In this document: piece by piece, positions 1 to 15,100 of the stretch | Layout: every line of letters starts with the position of its first letter | Position numbering within the stretch: position 1 is the first letter of the stretch | Assembly (NCBI RefSeq): GCF_963678635.1 | Contig: NC_087063.1 | Span: 41,802,759 to 41,866,758 of the forward strand | Reading direction: 5' to 3' | Length of the DNA stretch: 64,000 nt | Source of the DNA: Symsagittifera roscoffensis | Taxonomy: Eukaryota; Xenacoelomorpha; Acoela; Convolutidae | Program-made: the position numbers and the translations under genes | Notes under the pieces: model-generated | Database searches by the model: none | What the model was told of the DNA's origin: nothing | The model's input: only the letters and a program-made list of their open reading frames with translations

Positions 1-128
1 GACAGACTACCGCTACTATATCTCTCAATCTGGACACAAATCCAAGTGTTAGTCCAGTTGACACTTGGGTTGTTAGCTACACGGTGTCAGGAGGAGGGCC
101 GAGCACCACAAGTTCTGTCACTGTCACA
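1..128 (+). CDS. Exon 1 (partial): first part of FN3-like module 1
   Basis: Frame 3 is open from the window edge and reads a beta-strand-rich, Thr/Ser-rich segment containing WVVSYTVSGGG, typical of an FN3 module. It ends in phase 0 at a GTAAGT donor (129). The next exon starts in phase 0. The upstream part of the gene is outside the window. Confidence 0.72.
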
Positions 129-3100
129 GTAAGTCTCTAAAATTTGATCGCATTGACAGCAAAAACTCTTAAGAATGTTCGCATGTTTTTACTCACTTGA
201 ACATGTTTACCACACAGTTGCGTGCGCCAAATTTTTTTAGCGGGGCGGTTTTTCAAAAAATTTTGAAAATTTTGCCGGCCTTGTTTTAAGCTTGACCAAT
301 TTGATTTTCCGAACTCTCCCAAAATAAAATAAGGACCCTATTTTAAAAAAAAATTTTCTGCGCCGTTTTTAGGCTTTTTTGGAAAATTTTGATCGAAAAA
401 TTGTGTTTTTTTCGGCGCGCACTCCCCCCTCAAAATTAGTCATATTGGCGCCGAAGGCGACTTTAGAAAAATTTTGAGGCTCTTCAGCGAAAAATGGATG
501 TCATAAAAATATACCGAAGGGGGACTCTTCGGAAAATTTGATAACCAGAATTGAGAAGGAGGGGAATTTTAAGTTCTAATTATATTAAGCGTTTTAATAA
601 CTTAATAGTTTTCTATGTTATTTCTCTAGACTTGAATTTTTTTTCTCAAGTTATGATCACACAGCTGCATTTTTAACACAAGCTAGGCCGATAGAAAATA
701 ACATAATTGCCATTAAATTGGGAAAAAGTTTTTTCAAACTATCGAATAATGTCACACCTATAAGCATTTCCAAGTTTTTGTCTCAAATGATGTTCTTTGA
801 GGAGCGCACGTCCAAAGACAATACCACCAGTATAAAATTATTCACAAAGACGTAATGAGCATAAAATTAATCCAACCGCCTAAACCATTTAGGCCGAATA
901 AAGCTTGTAAACTAAAAAAAAAGAAATGATACGAAGTCAGAGTTATTTAGAAAACAAATTAGATAAACGAATCAAAAACGCTTTCAATTGCAAAAAATAG
1001 CTTACAGCACAAGAAACGTAGAGATTGTTGCAGCTAGGCTGTAAAAAAATAAGCATATGACCGATAGGCTGATAAATTTTTGATCCTGGCTAATTTCAGT
1101 AAAAAAAACAGTGCCTGGCCGGATTCGAGCCTAGGCTCTTAGCTAGAAGTTTGGTAACTACTAAGTTTGGTAACTAGTAGTTAATTTTCAATTTAGTTTC
1201 CACTAAGTTTGGTAACTAGAAGTTAATTTTCAATTTTCAAGTAAACGAGCTTGGCAGCTGCATGAGTGAATGCTGCACAAATGAATCAATGATTTTGTTA
1301 AACTATTTTATACCCAAAATAAAGTCTTTATACCGGTTTATATGCTAGTCGCAAGCGTAAAGATGAAAAAAAAATGACAAATTCAAAATTTATGGCTACC
1401 AGCTAGCCTGTGTAGTCGTATTTGATCAGTCCAATTTTTTCCATGAAAAGCGGGACACAGTAGTGCAATTTTTGATGCAAGGTTTTTGGGTCAGCTACAT
1501 AGCATAAGACTTATGCATCTCGCCATATCGGTTATTTTAAAGCTTCTTTTCTACCCTTTTTTCTGACCTTGAATAGAGTATAGGTGGAAAGCACTAAAGG
1601 CAAGATCTCGTGGCAACTGACTCTTCGCCCGGAAGCTCTAGTTCAAAAAGGCAACTGACTTTTCGCCCGGAAGCTCTAGTTCAAACCAATTAGCGTCAAG
1701 GCGGTAATTTTTCCTTTTTGAGCTCTTTTTGCAGTTTTTTTGCGTGTGTGTGATACCCTTCACATACAAAGGTGCGCGGAAAGCATGCTCTTTCCGTTTT
1801 TTTTTGTTTCGGAGCTTCCTAAGTCGGTCGGTTCGCTCCGTCTATTAAAATTAAACCCTACTCCTTTGTGCCGGTTTTTACCCTAAGACTGGTCCCTACA
1901 CCTGCTCCCCCTGTTAACAAAAAATTAACAAACCCAAACCAGCGTCTGGTGCTGCGTATGTGGTTGGATTCATTTCAACATCAGTGGTCTGAAAAAATTC
2001 AAAGATCACAGCAGATGCAAGCTCAAAGAGCTTAACAGATTCAAATTTAGTGGTCTTAAAAAGTTCAAAGAGCACAACAGAGATTTTTACTGCCACTAAT
2101 TTCTGAATTTTATATATTGCCCCTCTTGTGACTAACAGTACTAACCTTACTCGCCAGCCGGTTGCAAGTTCCCCTCGAACAACAAATTCCAGCCCAGTGA
2201 TAAAACCTCCCTTTGAAAATAATCAAATTCCTAATTCGCGTCATGGCTCAAATCCCCTTTATATAACAAACCCCCTAGTTAACCGAGCAAACCCCCTCCC
2301 CTTATACTAAGTCCCTGAACATCTGCCATTAAACTGTAATTTCATATTCGGGAAAGCACCCGAAATTGCAGCCATGTTGTGCCAGATCCCTATCGCGGCT
2401 TTGCAAAAAACAAAGTTAAAAATGAAGAATCGCACTCCCTCATTGGACCCAAAGTATGCAATTATTAGAAAAGACCGTACTTGAGACGGAGATGGACTCA
2501 TTACCGTCATTCATATTTTTTTTATACCAGGTATGACTTACTTTTATTCCCTTTCATAAAAGTGGAAGACGGAATTTTGGAGGCGCAATGCGTACAAGTA
2601 ACGGCCAGCAACCAAAGTATTTGTATCGCAAACTTCTACATCCCTCCCCGATCTAATAGGATTTGAAGCCTCCATTACAATTCTCTTATCTGATTAAAAC
2701 AGTATCAAACTCGGTGACGCTAATGCCTACTCCCCTTTCTCGTACACCAATATCCTCGGAGACCAACGTGAGGCCAGAAGCAGAGCCTGAGTAGTGAATC
2801 TACTTTTTAACCCACTAAACGACCATCATCAAATTAGGCTACCATATGATAGTTACACTTCAACATCATCCTGAGATCTTACGATGGTCTCGCCATCTAA
2901 TTTATCAATTTGATCTTATCAAACACTTTTAAAGCTAGGCGAAGATCATTCCCGCTCCCCGCTATTTTTTTTACTGCTAAGGAGGCAGCCTGGAAAAGTT
3001 TTATCAATAAAGTAAAAAAAGTTTTAGCGAAGCAATTTTTGCAGCACGATGTAAAAGCCGCAGAATGGATTTTTTTTTTGACATTATACTTGCCACAGCA

Positions 3101-6100
3101 CGTCACGGTATTCCCGCTAGACGGCATTCTGTCTCCTTTTCTAGCCCTCAATGAAGAAACAACGAAACTTGCTCAACAAAGAGATCAAATCAGACTTAAA
3201 TACATACTACCCTTTTTTGTTTGTTTTAAGCAAAGACGTCATGGTCAAATTTCTTAAAAAAAAGAAAAGAAATGACGAGAACTCCAGAATTTTAATCAAC
3301 ATGCGTGGTCCATCTGCTTCTGGAAAATGGTCCTGTCATTCTTAATAAAATTTTCTCAGCCGTTGAACATTTCAAATGCCTTTGAAGTGCAAAATACTAA
3401 AATAAAAGCCCACAAAAGAGTTCAAAGAGCAACTAAGAGAAAAGCCCTTAAACTTAGCCTCGAAGACTTACTAAGTTTCATCCCTCTGGAAGCTGAGAAC
3501 AGCATCAAAGTGGCAAAACCCCAAAAGCAATAGGACCGGATGATCCATGCAGTGTCCTCCTTGAACATATCGGACTCAAAGTAATAGTGTTTTTACTGAA
3601 CATTTTTAAATTTTCTCCTTCTCTGAACAAAATTTCCAAGTTTGGAAAAACTCAAGTGGTACCGAAACCAATTAAAGATCTCAAATCTTCAAACTCATAC
3701 CGCCCAGTGTCGATTTGAAGCCCAGCTGTCGAAATTTTAAAAATATTTGATCCATCCCACCCTATCAAAAATTTACCCATAGACGATCACCAACATGGCT
3801 CTCGCCCGATGCATTTCACCACCACAGCAATGAACGAATTTCTTTCATCTTCAATAATTTTTAATTGCTTGAAAAGTAAATACACCCCTACAGAGTTAGG
3901 CAGGTCATATCAAATGCACCATCCGTCATAGTTCTTCCCCTGAGACCACCTGATATCTCCCCGCCGAAGAAAATCTCCCTGGTTTCACCAAAAGAACTTT
4001 TTCCCATATGAGATCTTTGTACAGCCCCATCTTGGAATTGAATTGACCCCAATGATACCCCAAATTTCCCATGGTGTCTTTGCTCATACCACTCTCCATC
4101 TTTTTACTTGTTCCCAGAACACCACTATTTTAATCCCAAAAAAATTGTGGCGACGTTTCTGGGGGTTGGTTCGAGAATCCGGACGAGCATCTTCGGGACT
4201 ATAAACAACAATAAAGAAACAATGAGTGACCATTAGTAGCCTGCATTGTTTCATTAGGACAATCACAGCTTCTGCTCTAATAATAGGAGATCATTTTTGT
4301 TGGCAAATATGCAAAAGTTTTGCGTCATTTATTCAGCTGCGTATATCATTGTGCTTAGCAAGTAAACATTTTGAGAAGACAGTCGGATTGTAGTTTTAGA
4401 TCGAGTCTGAATGCTGCTGGATAACCAAAATTCAAATCCAGTAATCTCTAAAGTTTTGTTATAAGCGTGTTTTCTTTCAAAACCTTTTTTCGTTATTCAT
4501 AGTTTTTCCCCTTAATTTGAAGACGAATAACATCATTTGACGCGAAAAAATCTAATCTTGATTCACATTAAGTTAATGTTTTATATTGTTCCGACCACTG
4601 AAAATGAGGAGGAAATTTGTGTTCGGGTATGTTAGTTTTTTTCATTCTCCACGCAACCTCAGATCCCACAATTTATCCTCAGAATGGGTGATATATCATA
4701 TTAAAGGCCTTTTGTCGTGATACAACCGACATTTAAATTAAAAAAAAAAATTCGAGTTTCGAGAGGAACCGGTTTGAACAATCTGACTTGAAATTTAATT
4801 CCGAATGCGTAAAGCAATCGAAGTGCTTTTTTAAAATGAAAATTGGTTATTTAGGCTAAGAAAACTTAATATTACTAAAAGAAAACTAATTTTGGAAGTT
4901 TCAATTTTCTTTTCGATTTTTTGTCATTAATTCAACAAAAATAGGAGTTCTTTTGTTTTTTGGAATAAAAAATGAAAAAAACCTACATAAGGGTGCTCTT
5001 TCTAGAAACAAAACAGATTTTTTCGAAAAGTACCGAAACATTTTTTATTTGCTGTTTCATTAACTAAGGAAATATTGTTTTAAGGCTGATTTAGTAAAAT
5101 TGAGGAAGTTGTCTCAGAATTTTTAAGAGTTTAACAATTGTTCGGACCAATGAAAATTGGGAGGAACTTTGTATTTGGGTGTGTTTTTTTATTTTTTTTC
5201 CTCGCTAAATCAGCTGCCATTGAAATGAGTTGAATGATATAACATATTCAAGCTTTTTCAGTCGTGGCTCGAACGACAATAAAAAATCTTCATCGATTTT
5301 TCCCAGTGTCAGAAAAAACCGGTTGGAAATTTTTGGTTTTTGAGTGAGTAAAGCAAGCAAGCAGGCTTGCATTAGCTTATTTACGCTAGCGAATAGCTAG
5401 TGTTTTAGTACGAACCTTCTTTTTGCTTAGCTAACGCGCAAATAAAAGTGTTCTTTTCTGTGTCTTTTTGCTATAATCACGATCTCTAGCATTGGAAATT
5501 TCATAGCATCTGTTCTCTGCTTTATTTTTGGCTAGTGTTTGTAATTGACTAAGCGTCTGCGGCTGAGTGGTTAATGCGTGAGACTGATAATTTCTGCGTC
5601 GTAGGTTCGAATTCGAGACGTCGCCAAATTTTTAATAATTCGAGGCTTATTTTTACTTTTTCTTTTTGCTTTTTTAATCTCTAAAACCGTTTTTTTGTCG
5701 TGTTCTTTGAATTTGTTTTTTTTGGCGCCATTTTGGGAATTAAAAAGTTGAATTTTTTCTATTTTTTGTTTGCTTTTCTAATCATGTTTTGACAAAAACT
5801 GTTTTCTAATTTGCATAAATTACTATGACGGTCGATTATGCCTAAGTTCTAGTTTTTCGTTAAGATCCTTTTATCACACCACGCAGAAAAAAAACGACTT
5901 TTAAATTTGAAAAAAAAAATTTGGCCTGAACATTCTGTGGTACATGCACAGTACCCGTCTATTCTTGTTTCAATTACGCTGATGCAATATTGCCTGAATT
6001 TTATAGTTGCAAAATTGCAGAAAATCGCAGGGATTAAATTCATTCGAAGTCTCACTGGCAACGATCGGGAAAGTATATAGGTGCGCAAAGCTCTATAGGT

Positions 6101-9100
6101 GCGCAAAGTATGAAGGTTTTTTGAAAATAGAGCCAATACGAAACAAAATTTTTTTGGTGGCTGTTGAAAAGATAAATACTAAACAGCCTAGAAATTTCAA
6201 ATTAGTAAGTGTAAGTTTTTCCGCATGAGTGTTTCGACCATTGGGCGAGCTCCGACCAGTGTCCGAGATTTTTTTCTGAGGTTCAACCTCCATTTAGCAA
6301 GGTATTATTGTAATTAATCACTAGGTGCTTCTTTTTTTGTTGTAGGGTAGCACTCCCGATAGCACTATAATATCCGGATTGAGCCCGGGTACCCAGTACA
6401 ACATCACGGCAACACCCTACTTCGATGGAGTGGCCGGCAACCCAGACACCATCTACGGGCACTGCACCAGTGAGTTAATTTTATAGACCGATTGGAGCGG
6501 GGTGGGGTGGGGTAGGGTAAGTAGTATTTAAGTTGTAAGTTGAGCTAAAGTTAGTTTAAACGCGCTGTAAACCAGGGATGGAACTGTGAGTGAAACACAA
6601 AAATAACCATATGGATATGCTTGAATTGCACTGCATTGAATTGGATTGATGAAAGGGACAATTTGAAACACCGTTTTCGAACTCGAGACCTGATTCAATA
6701 CTTACTGTTGTGAATACTTATGTACCATGCAAAAGTCCGTCAGTGTAACATTTTGAACCAAAAATCTGCGTTACTCTTGCAAATATCCGACCATTTGCGC
6801 AAACATTTGATTTATACTGTCATGCTAAAATCAAGTTATTAAGTTGAAACGTAATGTTTTTTCAACTAAATTTGAATCTTACACAAGGATAGCCGGTTAC
6901 AATGCAAGTAGTACAGAATGTTCCAAACATTGTCTTCAAAAAACAAGCATGAAAAGTTTTTTGTTCAAATTAGTGAGTGATGTGATGAAAGGATCTTAAC
7001 AAAAAACTATAAATTAGGCACGTTCGACAATGATAGTAAAATAGGCAAATTGGAAAACAATTTTTGAAGAAAAATGAATTGAAAAAATTCTCACATTTCA
7101 ATTTTTTTGCAATTTCTTTTTAAATTTTCAATGTTTTGATTTCCAAAAAGGTATTAAAAACTGCAAAAACTAATTCAACTCGAGTAAAACTAAAATTAAG
7201 CATAAAAACATAAGCTATAGTAAACGGCTTAAGTTAATCATAAACAAGCCTGCTCGCTCGCTTTACACCCTCAAAATTAGACGAAAAACCAAAAACTTCA
7301 AAACGGTTTTTCTAGACACGGGGAATTTTTATTGTGGTTCGAACGACTGAAATCGCTTTAGTTTGATATATCACTCAGCCCAGTCCGATGAGTATGTGTG
7401 GTACCTAATTTTGCGTGGAAAACAAGAAAAAAATGAAAACTAAAACACACGCGAATACAAAGTTCGTCCCCATTTTCTCCATTGTATCCTTCTATAATAA
7501 GCCTGCTCATTTGCTTTTCTTGCTCAAAAGTAGACTGAATCTCTAAATTTCAAACCGGTTTTTACTCGACTTGAAATAAGTATCAATGTCGTTCAAATCA
7601 GGACTGAAAGGTTTTTAATATGACAAATCACTGCGACCATTACGATGAATTTTTGTGATAGTTGTTTTTTGCTGAAAATCAAAATAAGTTTGCTCGCTCT
7701 CATCACTGGCTGGAAATAAGACCAAAAATCAAAATTTTAAAATGAGTTTTTTTCCTATACAAAAAAATGTTCGAAGATTTTTGATGTTGTTCGAATCACG
7801 GCTAAAAAATTTCAATATGATATATCACTCGACCCATTCCGATGATTAGTTGTAGTACCTGACTTCGTGTGGAAAACAAAAAATAAAACAAGGATAGCCG
7901 GTTTCTCTGCATGAAACACAGAATGTTTCGACCATAGTCTCAAAAATGACAACAAAAAAATTTATTCAAAATAGTGTCGTTATTTTTGATATGGTGTGAT
8001 AAAATGAGCTGAACCAAAAACTAGAGATTAGGCATATTCAATAGTCATAGAACAATCAGCAAACTGAACAACAATCTTTGGAGAAAAGTGACTACAAAAA
8101 CGAATAAATTAAAAAAAAAATCAAAAATATTCTTTGCCACTTTTGAAATTTTGATTCCAAGAAGGTGCTAAAAAAATCGTTACTTAGTTAAAACTAGCTT
8201 TTTTGTTTTAAATCAAGCTAATGGAAGCTTTTAAGCCATGAAAATAAGCTTTTGTAAATCTGCTCGCTCTATTCATTCGCTCGAATTAAGACGAAAACCG
8301 AAGATTTCATACCGGTTTTTCTCGACACTGGAATATTTTTGAAATTTTTAAATGTTCGAAGCACGATTGTAGTTGCTTTAATTTGACATATCACTTAACT
8401 CTCCTCGATGTTTTTTTTGGTAGCTGATTTTTTTTGTGCGGAAAGCACAAAAAAATAGAACACACCCGAATTCAAAATTTCTCCCCATTTTTGAAATGGT
8501 CGGATTTAAAAAACTAAAACACAGCTGAATACAAAGTTCCTTCCCCTTTTCAATGGTCGGAACAATCAAAGCAAAGCACAATTATTGATTTCCTGTATTC
8601 AATCAAGAAGCGTTGTGCTACAAAACATCTGTTGTATAATTTTTATGATTATTTTTTCTTAGTCGTTCAAGCATTTATTTGAATGGCCGGGTTCGCCCCG
8701 TGAAACCTACTCGAGTTATTTTCAGCATTTTGTTTTTTGTAATAATTAGAAATTAAGCACATTAAAAAGAACTCGGACTAGAGTGCAATTGTTTTCAATT
8801 CTATATAAGTTGGCTCAGAGAACGTTTTCTTAGCTTCCAAAATATAGTGTAATAATATCAAATCGCTATACGTAAGATAGTTGGGTCGCTGTTAAAAAGC
8901 ATGTATGAAAGATAACGAACTTGCGAAGGTTTAGATGGCCAAAATGTTTTTGGGGTCCATCTGCATATTAGGGTACTTGTACTATGGTATGTAAGTTCGG
9001 AAGATGTAAACTTTTAGTGTATTTTCGATTTTTTTTTATTTTTCCTCGATAATTTATTGCTTCTGCTAGTTGATTGTTTCAAATAATACTTTATTTTAGC

Positions 9101-12100
9101 TCCCGATAACGTAGATTTTACCGGTCTCATGTGGAGTGACTTCCAAAAGACGACTCTCAACTTCTCCGGTCTTGCAGTGGTGGGATCATATGACTACATA
9201 CAGGTATCAGCAGCCTGTCCTCCCTCTCCCGCAGTGCTTCTTAATCTGACAAATCCGACAACCGAAGGACAACTCACTGGTTTGACCGAGGGCTGCAAAC
9301 ATACTCTAAGCGCGACTGCCTACTGCGGGACCAGTGCTGGCACAGTTCAGACGGCCACAACGAAGGAACAGTGCACCCGTAAGTGTATGCTAGCTAGAAT
9401 CGTTAAGGGGAGCGGTGGTGAAGTGCGGTTACGTCTCCGCCTCTCAATCGAAAGGTCGGATGTTCGAGGCCCACCATGATCCGTGCTCGTTGCTTGAGGG
9501 TGAAGCAACATTACCCAACTCAGAAAAATAACCCAAAAAATTGCATGTAGTTATTGCATGTAAATTGCAGGGGCACAACACCGGTTCGCCGTGATGAGCT
9601 GTACAGCTCTTGTGTTGGTCCTTTCTCCCGTGGATAAATGATCTTAAAAATTAATTAAAAAAATCGTAGCTGAACTTTTGATAAACCTTGACTCCTTAAC
9701 ACCGCAACATTTGATGATTGAATACCAGCAAACTTTTCTCAATGCAGATAAATGGAAAATTATTACTCGTACTTCTGTATAATTTCATACGTCTTCACCC
9801 CACAGCAGTTAAGCTTCACTAAAATTTCACTCCGAATTCAAAATTTCAACCTGATTTTAACCCCCCTCCCGCCAGTTTTATCATTTTAGCAAAAATTTTA
9901 CCTTTTTCTTATGCTTCGCCCCACTATTAAATAGTGTCTTCAAACAAAAGGGGTTTTGGTTTGCCGTGAACAGAATAAAAACGTTGCCGAAGACTGCTTG
10001 TGGAAGTGGTAAATTGTGATAAAATTGCCTATATTATCTGATGTGTATTGTGTATAGTGCCTGACCTGGTGAACAGCCACAACCTGCCATTTGCAAACAC
10101 TCCTTCCAGCTACGCTGTGGACACTCTGACAGTGGCCAACGGAGTCTACACCGAGATATACATCACAGCTACCACCACACAGAACTACTGCAACAACCAA
10201 ACTGTGAGTAGATGTAGACGACACAAAACCCTTCCAGGGGCTGTAATTATTTCGATAGCGGCCGTGTGGTGATAAACGGGAAATATAAGTTCTGGTGGAG
10301 AGGTGGTGATTGATATCTTATATGTTCCAAATTATACATGAAGTATCCAACTTTGTTAGTTTTTGATAAAATTTCGAAAATAGTTATCGTACAAAAATGA
10401 TGGTTTTAATAATCGGTTGTTTTTTTTTCTTGTCCATTGAGGCTCATAATTTTTGACAAGTTTGGTTATCTATAAAAACTCTGAACAAAGAGAGTCGTCG
10501 ACTTGCTTTTAATGCAGAGCCAAGAGCGTCTTCGGGCCGATTGTTACCTTAGAGTGGTGGTAATGTAATTGGCAGAGCGAATCAACAAACTAGTGAGCAT
10601 GAGACTAAGAAGTGTCTAATTTTTCCTCGTTCTTTTTTCAGGTGACCAAATCAACGACGAGTAACGCCGTAACCTACACGACCTTGAAAGCGGGCTGCAA
10701 GTACAATTTCCAGGCCAAAGCCACCTGCACAGACGACTCCGCTACTCAACACGAGTCCGCAACCACCTACGACTTCGCACAATGCCTCGGTGCGTTTCAA
10801 TAATCACAAATGCACCCAAAGTAAACTGATCGTCGATGAATAAATTTTAAAATGCATTGAGGCGACATGAAACAAGTTTAAAAGTCTGTTCGCTCTTCGA
10901 ATTTTCAGAAATTATTAATTGTTGGGCGTTTCTCTGATTAAAATTCTTAAGTAGATATCTGTGTTGCAGCGACCTTATGCGCGTTTTTCGATTAATTTTG
11001 AAAGTTAGATATCTTCATTTTAACATTTCAAGCTGAAAAATATGACTGGAAAATTTGTCTGTCAGGATAATTTCATTTTCAAACTTTTTGAGCTTCCGAT
11101 TATGTTTGCAGCACCGGATGTGACAACTGGCAGCGCCAGCAACCCGACGGTTGATTCAGTCCGACTGACCTTGAACGTCAACACTGGATCGGCCACCAAG
11201 TTCAACATCACGTTCACTCCTGCAGACACTAACGGGGACACAGGGATTCCAGACGTCAGCGCCTCCGTGCTTCCGGCCACAGTGACTTTGGGAAATCTGA
11301 CGTCGGGCACTAGCTATACAGTGACAGTGACTGCGTACTGTGACGATGTGCCCTCCACCTCGCCAGCTGTCTTTACGGCGGCACCATGTGAGCGCCCCTT
11401 GTTTTTACCAACTGATCGTCAAATATGTGATCAGATTATGTTCAAAATCAGATAAACTTTTGCGTTCATTCCATCTACTTCATAATCTTTTCATTTTAAG
11501 AAATAAGCGACACAGGTTCGCGGACACTTTTTCAGTCAATATTAAATCTTTTCAGCCAATCCAATCTTTCGATTCTCCTGCGAACACTTTTTTTTTGTAA
11601 AATTCGATTGTCATTTTTGTTTGATATGTTTCTGAAGTAACTTTAAAAAATTTTGTTTCTTCCGTGGTTAAATTCAACCGATAGTAGGCCATTTTTATGG
11701 TCTTAGGGGAGCCCAATAAAGCAATTTGACGAAAAAAAGCTTGACGAAGTTCCATTATTTTTATTTGAAAATCCGACCCACATTCTGTTCACGTCACTGA
11801 CTGAAGGCAACCTGATGAAGGCGCTCTTCAAAATTGAAAAAAGAGTATAGGAATTATTACAAGACATGCAAAAGTGATTGTTTCTTGTACGTCAGGGTTT
11901 TCTTCCGATCATTTTCTAAGTTGAAATATTTATTGGGAGCGTATTATATAACATATGACCAACTCATTTTTCAATTATACGTCTGCTAACTTGGTGTATG
12001 CAAACTTGCTGCTTAAAATATGACGAAAACAAGATTTATGACGCAGATTGATTTTGGCAAATGATACCGCAAAATTTAGACGATGGTCCAATTTTTGAGC

Positions 12101-15100
12101 AATCAAGTCTCACTCAACAACACTTCATAGCTTTTTATTGTTGTTACCAATGGCAAAAATAGATGAAAAAGCTGACAGATATGCGATCTCAGGCCAGAAG
12201 TGGTCACAAGAGTTGCTTCATGAATTCAATCAGGTTTTGCATGCTGGCCGTGTTTTTGTCTGTTCGAGTTAATTAATTGGATATCAGTCTAAGTTTCGAT
12301 GTTAGTTTTAGTGTGGAAAACTTTTTTAGAGGCTTAAGTAAAATGATTGCATATGCGACATTTTTTATCAACCATGTTTGATGTCGTTTTAATCAACTTT
12401 CATATGACGCAAATACAAAATTTAGGAATGGATTACATTTAAAAAAAATTTCATTGAGGTAATCAATGTCTCTGAGAGTTGAGTTCAATTCTTTTAATTG
12501 AATAATTCCGTTTTTTTTTGCATTTTAGTGAGCACGAAGACGTGTAACGATGCAATCAACACCTATAGCGTGGCCCCGACTTCAGAGGAGTGCGACTTTG
12601 TCAACCATTGTCCGGACGGTAGCGACGAGGCCGCGGGCTGCGGAGGATGTGCGGTGGGATCCTTCCGGTGTCATAACAACACCCCGACTGCCGTGCCCAC
12701 TCCCGCCGCTCCCTACTTCGCACTCTTCACGTCAACAGCAGGTTGCATCCCATCTAATAAGGTGTGCGATGGCAATAATGACTGTGGCGACTTCAGTGAT
12801 GAGGAATATTGTGCGACTACTTTGACATCCAACACACAGTTCACATGTGACGACAATACTATCTTGGAGACGAGTGGTGCTGGATATCAAGTTTGCAATG
12901 GGTGAGTCATCGAATCACCACTATGTGGTCTTATTGTTCTGTTCATCAATTTGGCTATAAGAATCTTGAGAATTGCCTGATTTTTTTTTTCGTCAGATGG
13001 AATCGAGTAATTTATCATTTTGCTTGTTTTTGCTTCCTTTTACTGTAACTGCTCGTTAATTTAGGGTGAGGCAACATTACCCAGTCTAGAAAACAGAAAA
13101 TAACCACAAACAAATGCATTTAATTCTTAACCAGGGGCATCACAGTTGTTGCCCTACAAGTGCTGAGCAGCTAGTTTTAATTAGGTTCTCCAAGTGGAAG
13201 GCTTGTTTACTTTTTCTAGACTGAATGACTGTCTGGGCTCTTCTTGGGTGGACGAAGGAGGCACCACTCACAAGGGCTACGAGGACGAGATGGGCTGCTC
13301 GGGCTGTGCTGTGAACCAGTACGCATGCAAAGAAGACGTCACTAAATGTGTGGCCGACACAACTATATGCGATGGTTCTAATGACTGTGGATTTTACGAA
13401 GATGAAATGGGATGTAAGTGAAAACATTTTGGCTAAAGTTAAGTTGACTCATAGAGGGACTCTTTTCGATTCTTTTTTTGCTGATAAGTAATAATAATGA
13501 AATGATAAATTGTTTTCAGGCTGTTAAACCAAAAACAAAATAAACCGCATTTATAACCATTGAATTAAAGCCTGAGAGATATTCATGAGACGTTCTGGTC
13601 CGTTTCAGACTTCTCTGAACGAAAAAATTAAACTGTTTTATTAGTTTCTCAACAATTTTCCTAACAAATTTTTTAACAAAAACTTTTGAAGAAACTCGAA
13701 ATTTCTTATCAAAACTCAAAACAGTACGAACTTTTTGAGGGAAGAAGAAAAAAGAAAATACTAAAATTAATCTGTTGAGATGTTATAACAAGGATAACCG
13801 GTTACTGTTCAAGTAGCACAGAATGTTCAGACCATAGTCTTAAAAAATACAAAAAAAAAACTTTCTTAAAATTAGTGTCGTTTTTTCTGCGTGGCGTGAT
13901 AGAAAAAAGATCTTAAATATATTGGACATTCATCCTAAAATAGGCCAATTTGAGAGCAGTTTTCAGACAAATGACTGGGAACACGAAAAAAAAAATTGTT
14001 GAAGAATTTCGAAAAATTTTCAACAAAATTTTGTGCAGAAAGTTTTTGAATTTTGAAGTTTATCATTCCCAAATTCGCGCTAAAAAGCTCCATAAGCTGA
14101 CTAAGAAATTAAATGTCTTAAATCAAGCGTCAATAAGCTTTTGTAAGCGTGCTTTAGCCTCTTCTTGTTAGCTTGAAATTAGACCAAAAAGCAAAAACTT
14201 CAAACCGGGTTTTTCTCAACATTGCGACAACTTTTTTGTTGAATAATAGATTGCAAAAAGGTTTTTTATACTTGTACAACTGTTTCTTGTTTGAATTTTG
14301 TTTTGAGAGAACAAAACGCAAAATGTATTTGCTTTTTTTCCAGAGAATGGAAACGTTCTCCTAAATGATCTCCTGTTTTTAATATCACTTTGATTCATTC
14401 GCACTTCAAAAGCTATTTTTGTTTTGACATTTTGAAATCCATAGGTTTTATTGATTATATTTTAATTATAAGTCAAAAAAGTGCTTGATATAACTGCTAG
14501 TGTGTCTAATCGCACTAATTACAAGCTAAGTTTTCCCTTCCAAACCAAATTTTGCTGTATTACTTGTGGTGCTTTGCGTGTTTACACTTGCAAGCAGTGT
14601 AGTGTATTAGTATGAATCTTCTTTTTTCTAACCTAACTCGCAAATAAAGTTGTTCATTAAAAGTCTTCTCTTATTTGGTGGCTCTTTGCTATAATCACTA
14701 TCTGTAGCATTGGAAATTTCATAGCATCTGTTCTCTGCTTTACTTGTGGCTAGTGTTTTTGATTCACTAAGCGTTTTTGGCTGAGTGATTAGTGCTTGAG
14801 ACTCTTAATATCTAGATTGCGATCGTTCAGAGAGCGAATTCGAGACGTAGCCGAATTTTTAATAAATCGAGGCTTATTTCTACTTTTTCTTATTACATTT
14901 AAAAGAGCTGCTTTTTGTCATATTCTCGCTGGAGTTTGCAAAGCGCAGCATTGCCTCTGTATTAGAAATGGTAAAGCTTATATCGTTGTATAAAAAATAT
15001 TTCATTCAAAAATGAAAAGATTAATTATGTCGGACTGTAAAGATTTTTGCTAATCCTTTTATCGGACGTCAGAAAATTCCTCGATCGTTTTAGGCAACGC

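Noticed and set aside
5553..5625. A working tRNA-Ile gene
   Set aside because: Anticodon loop and B box are present, but acceptor and T stems do not pair properly and the same unit with long flanks recurs at 14.6 kb, so it is a SINE-type repeat.
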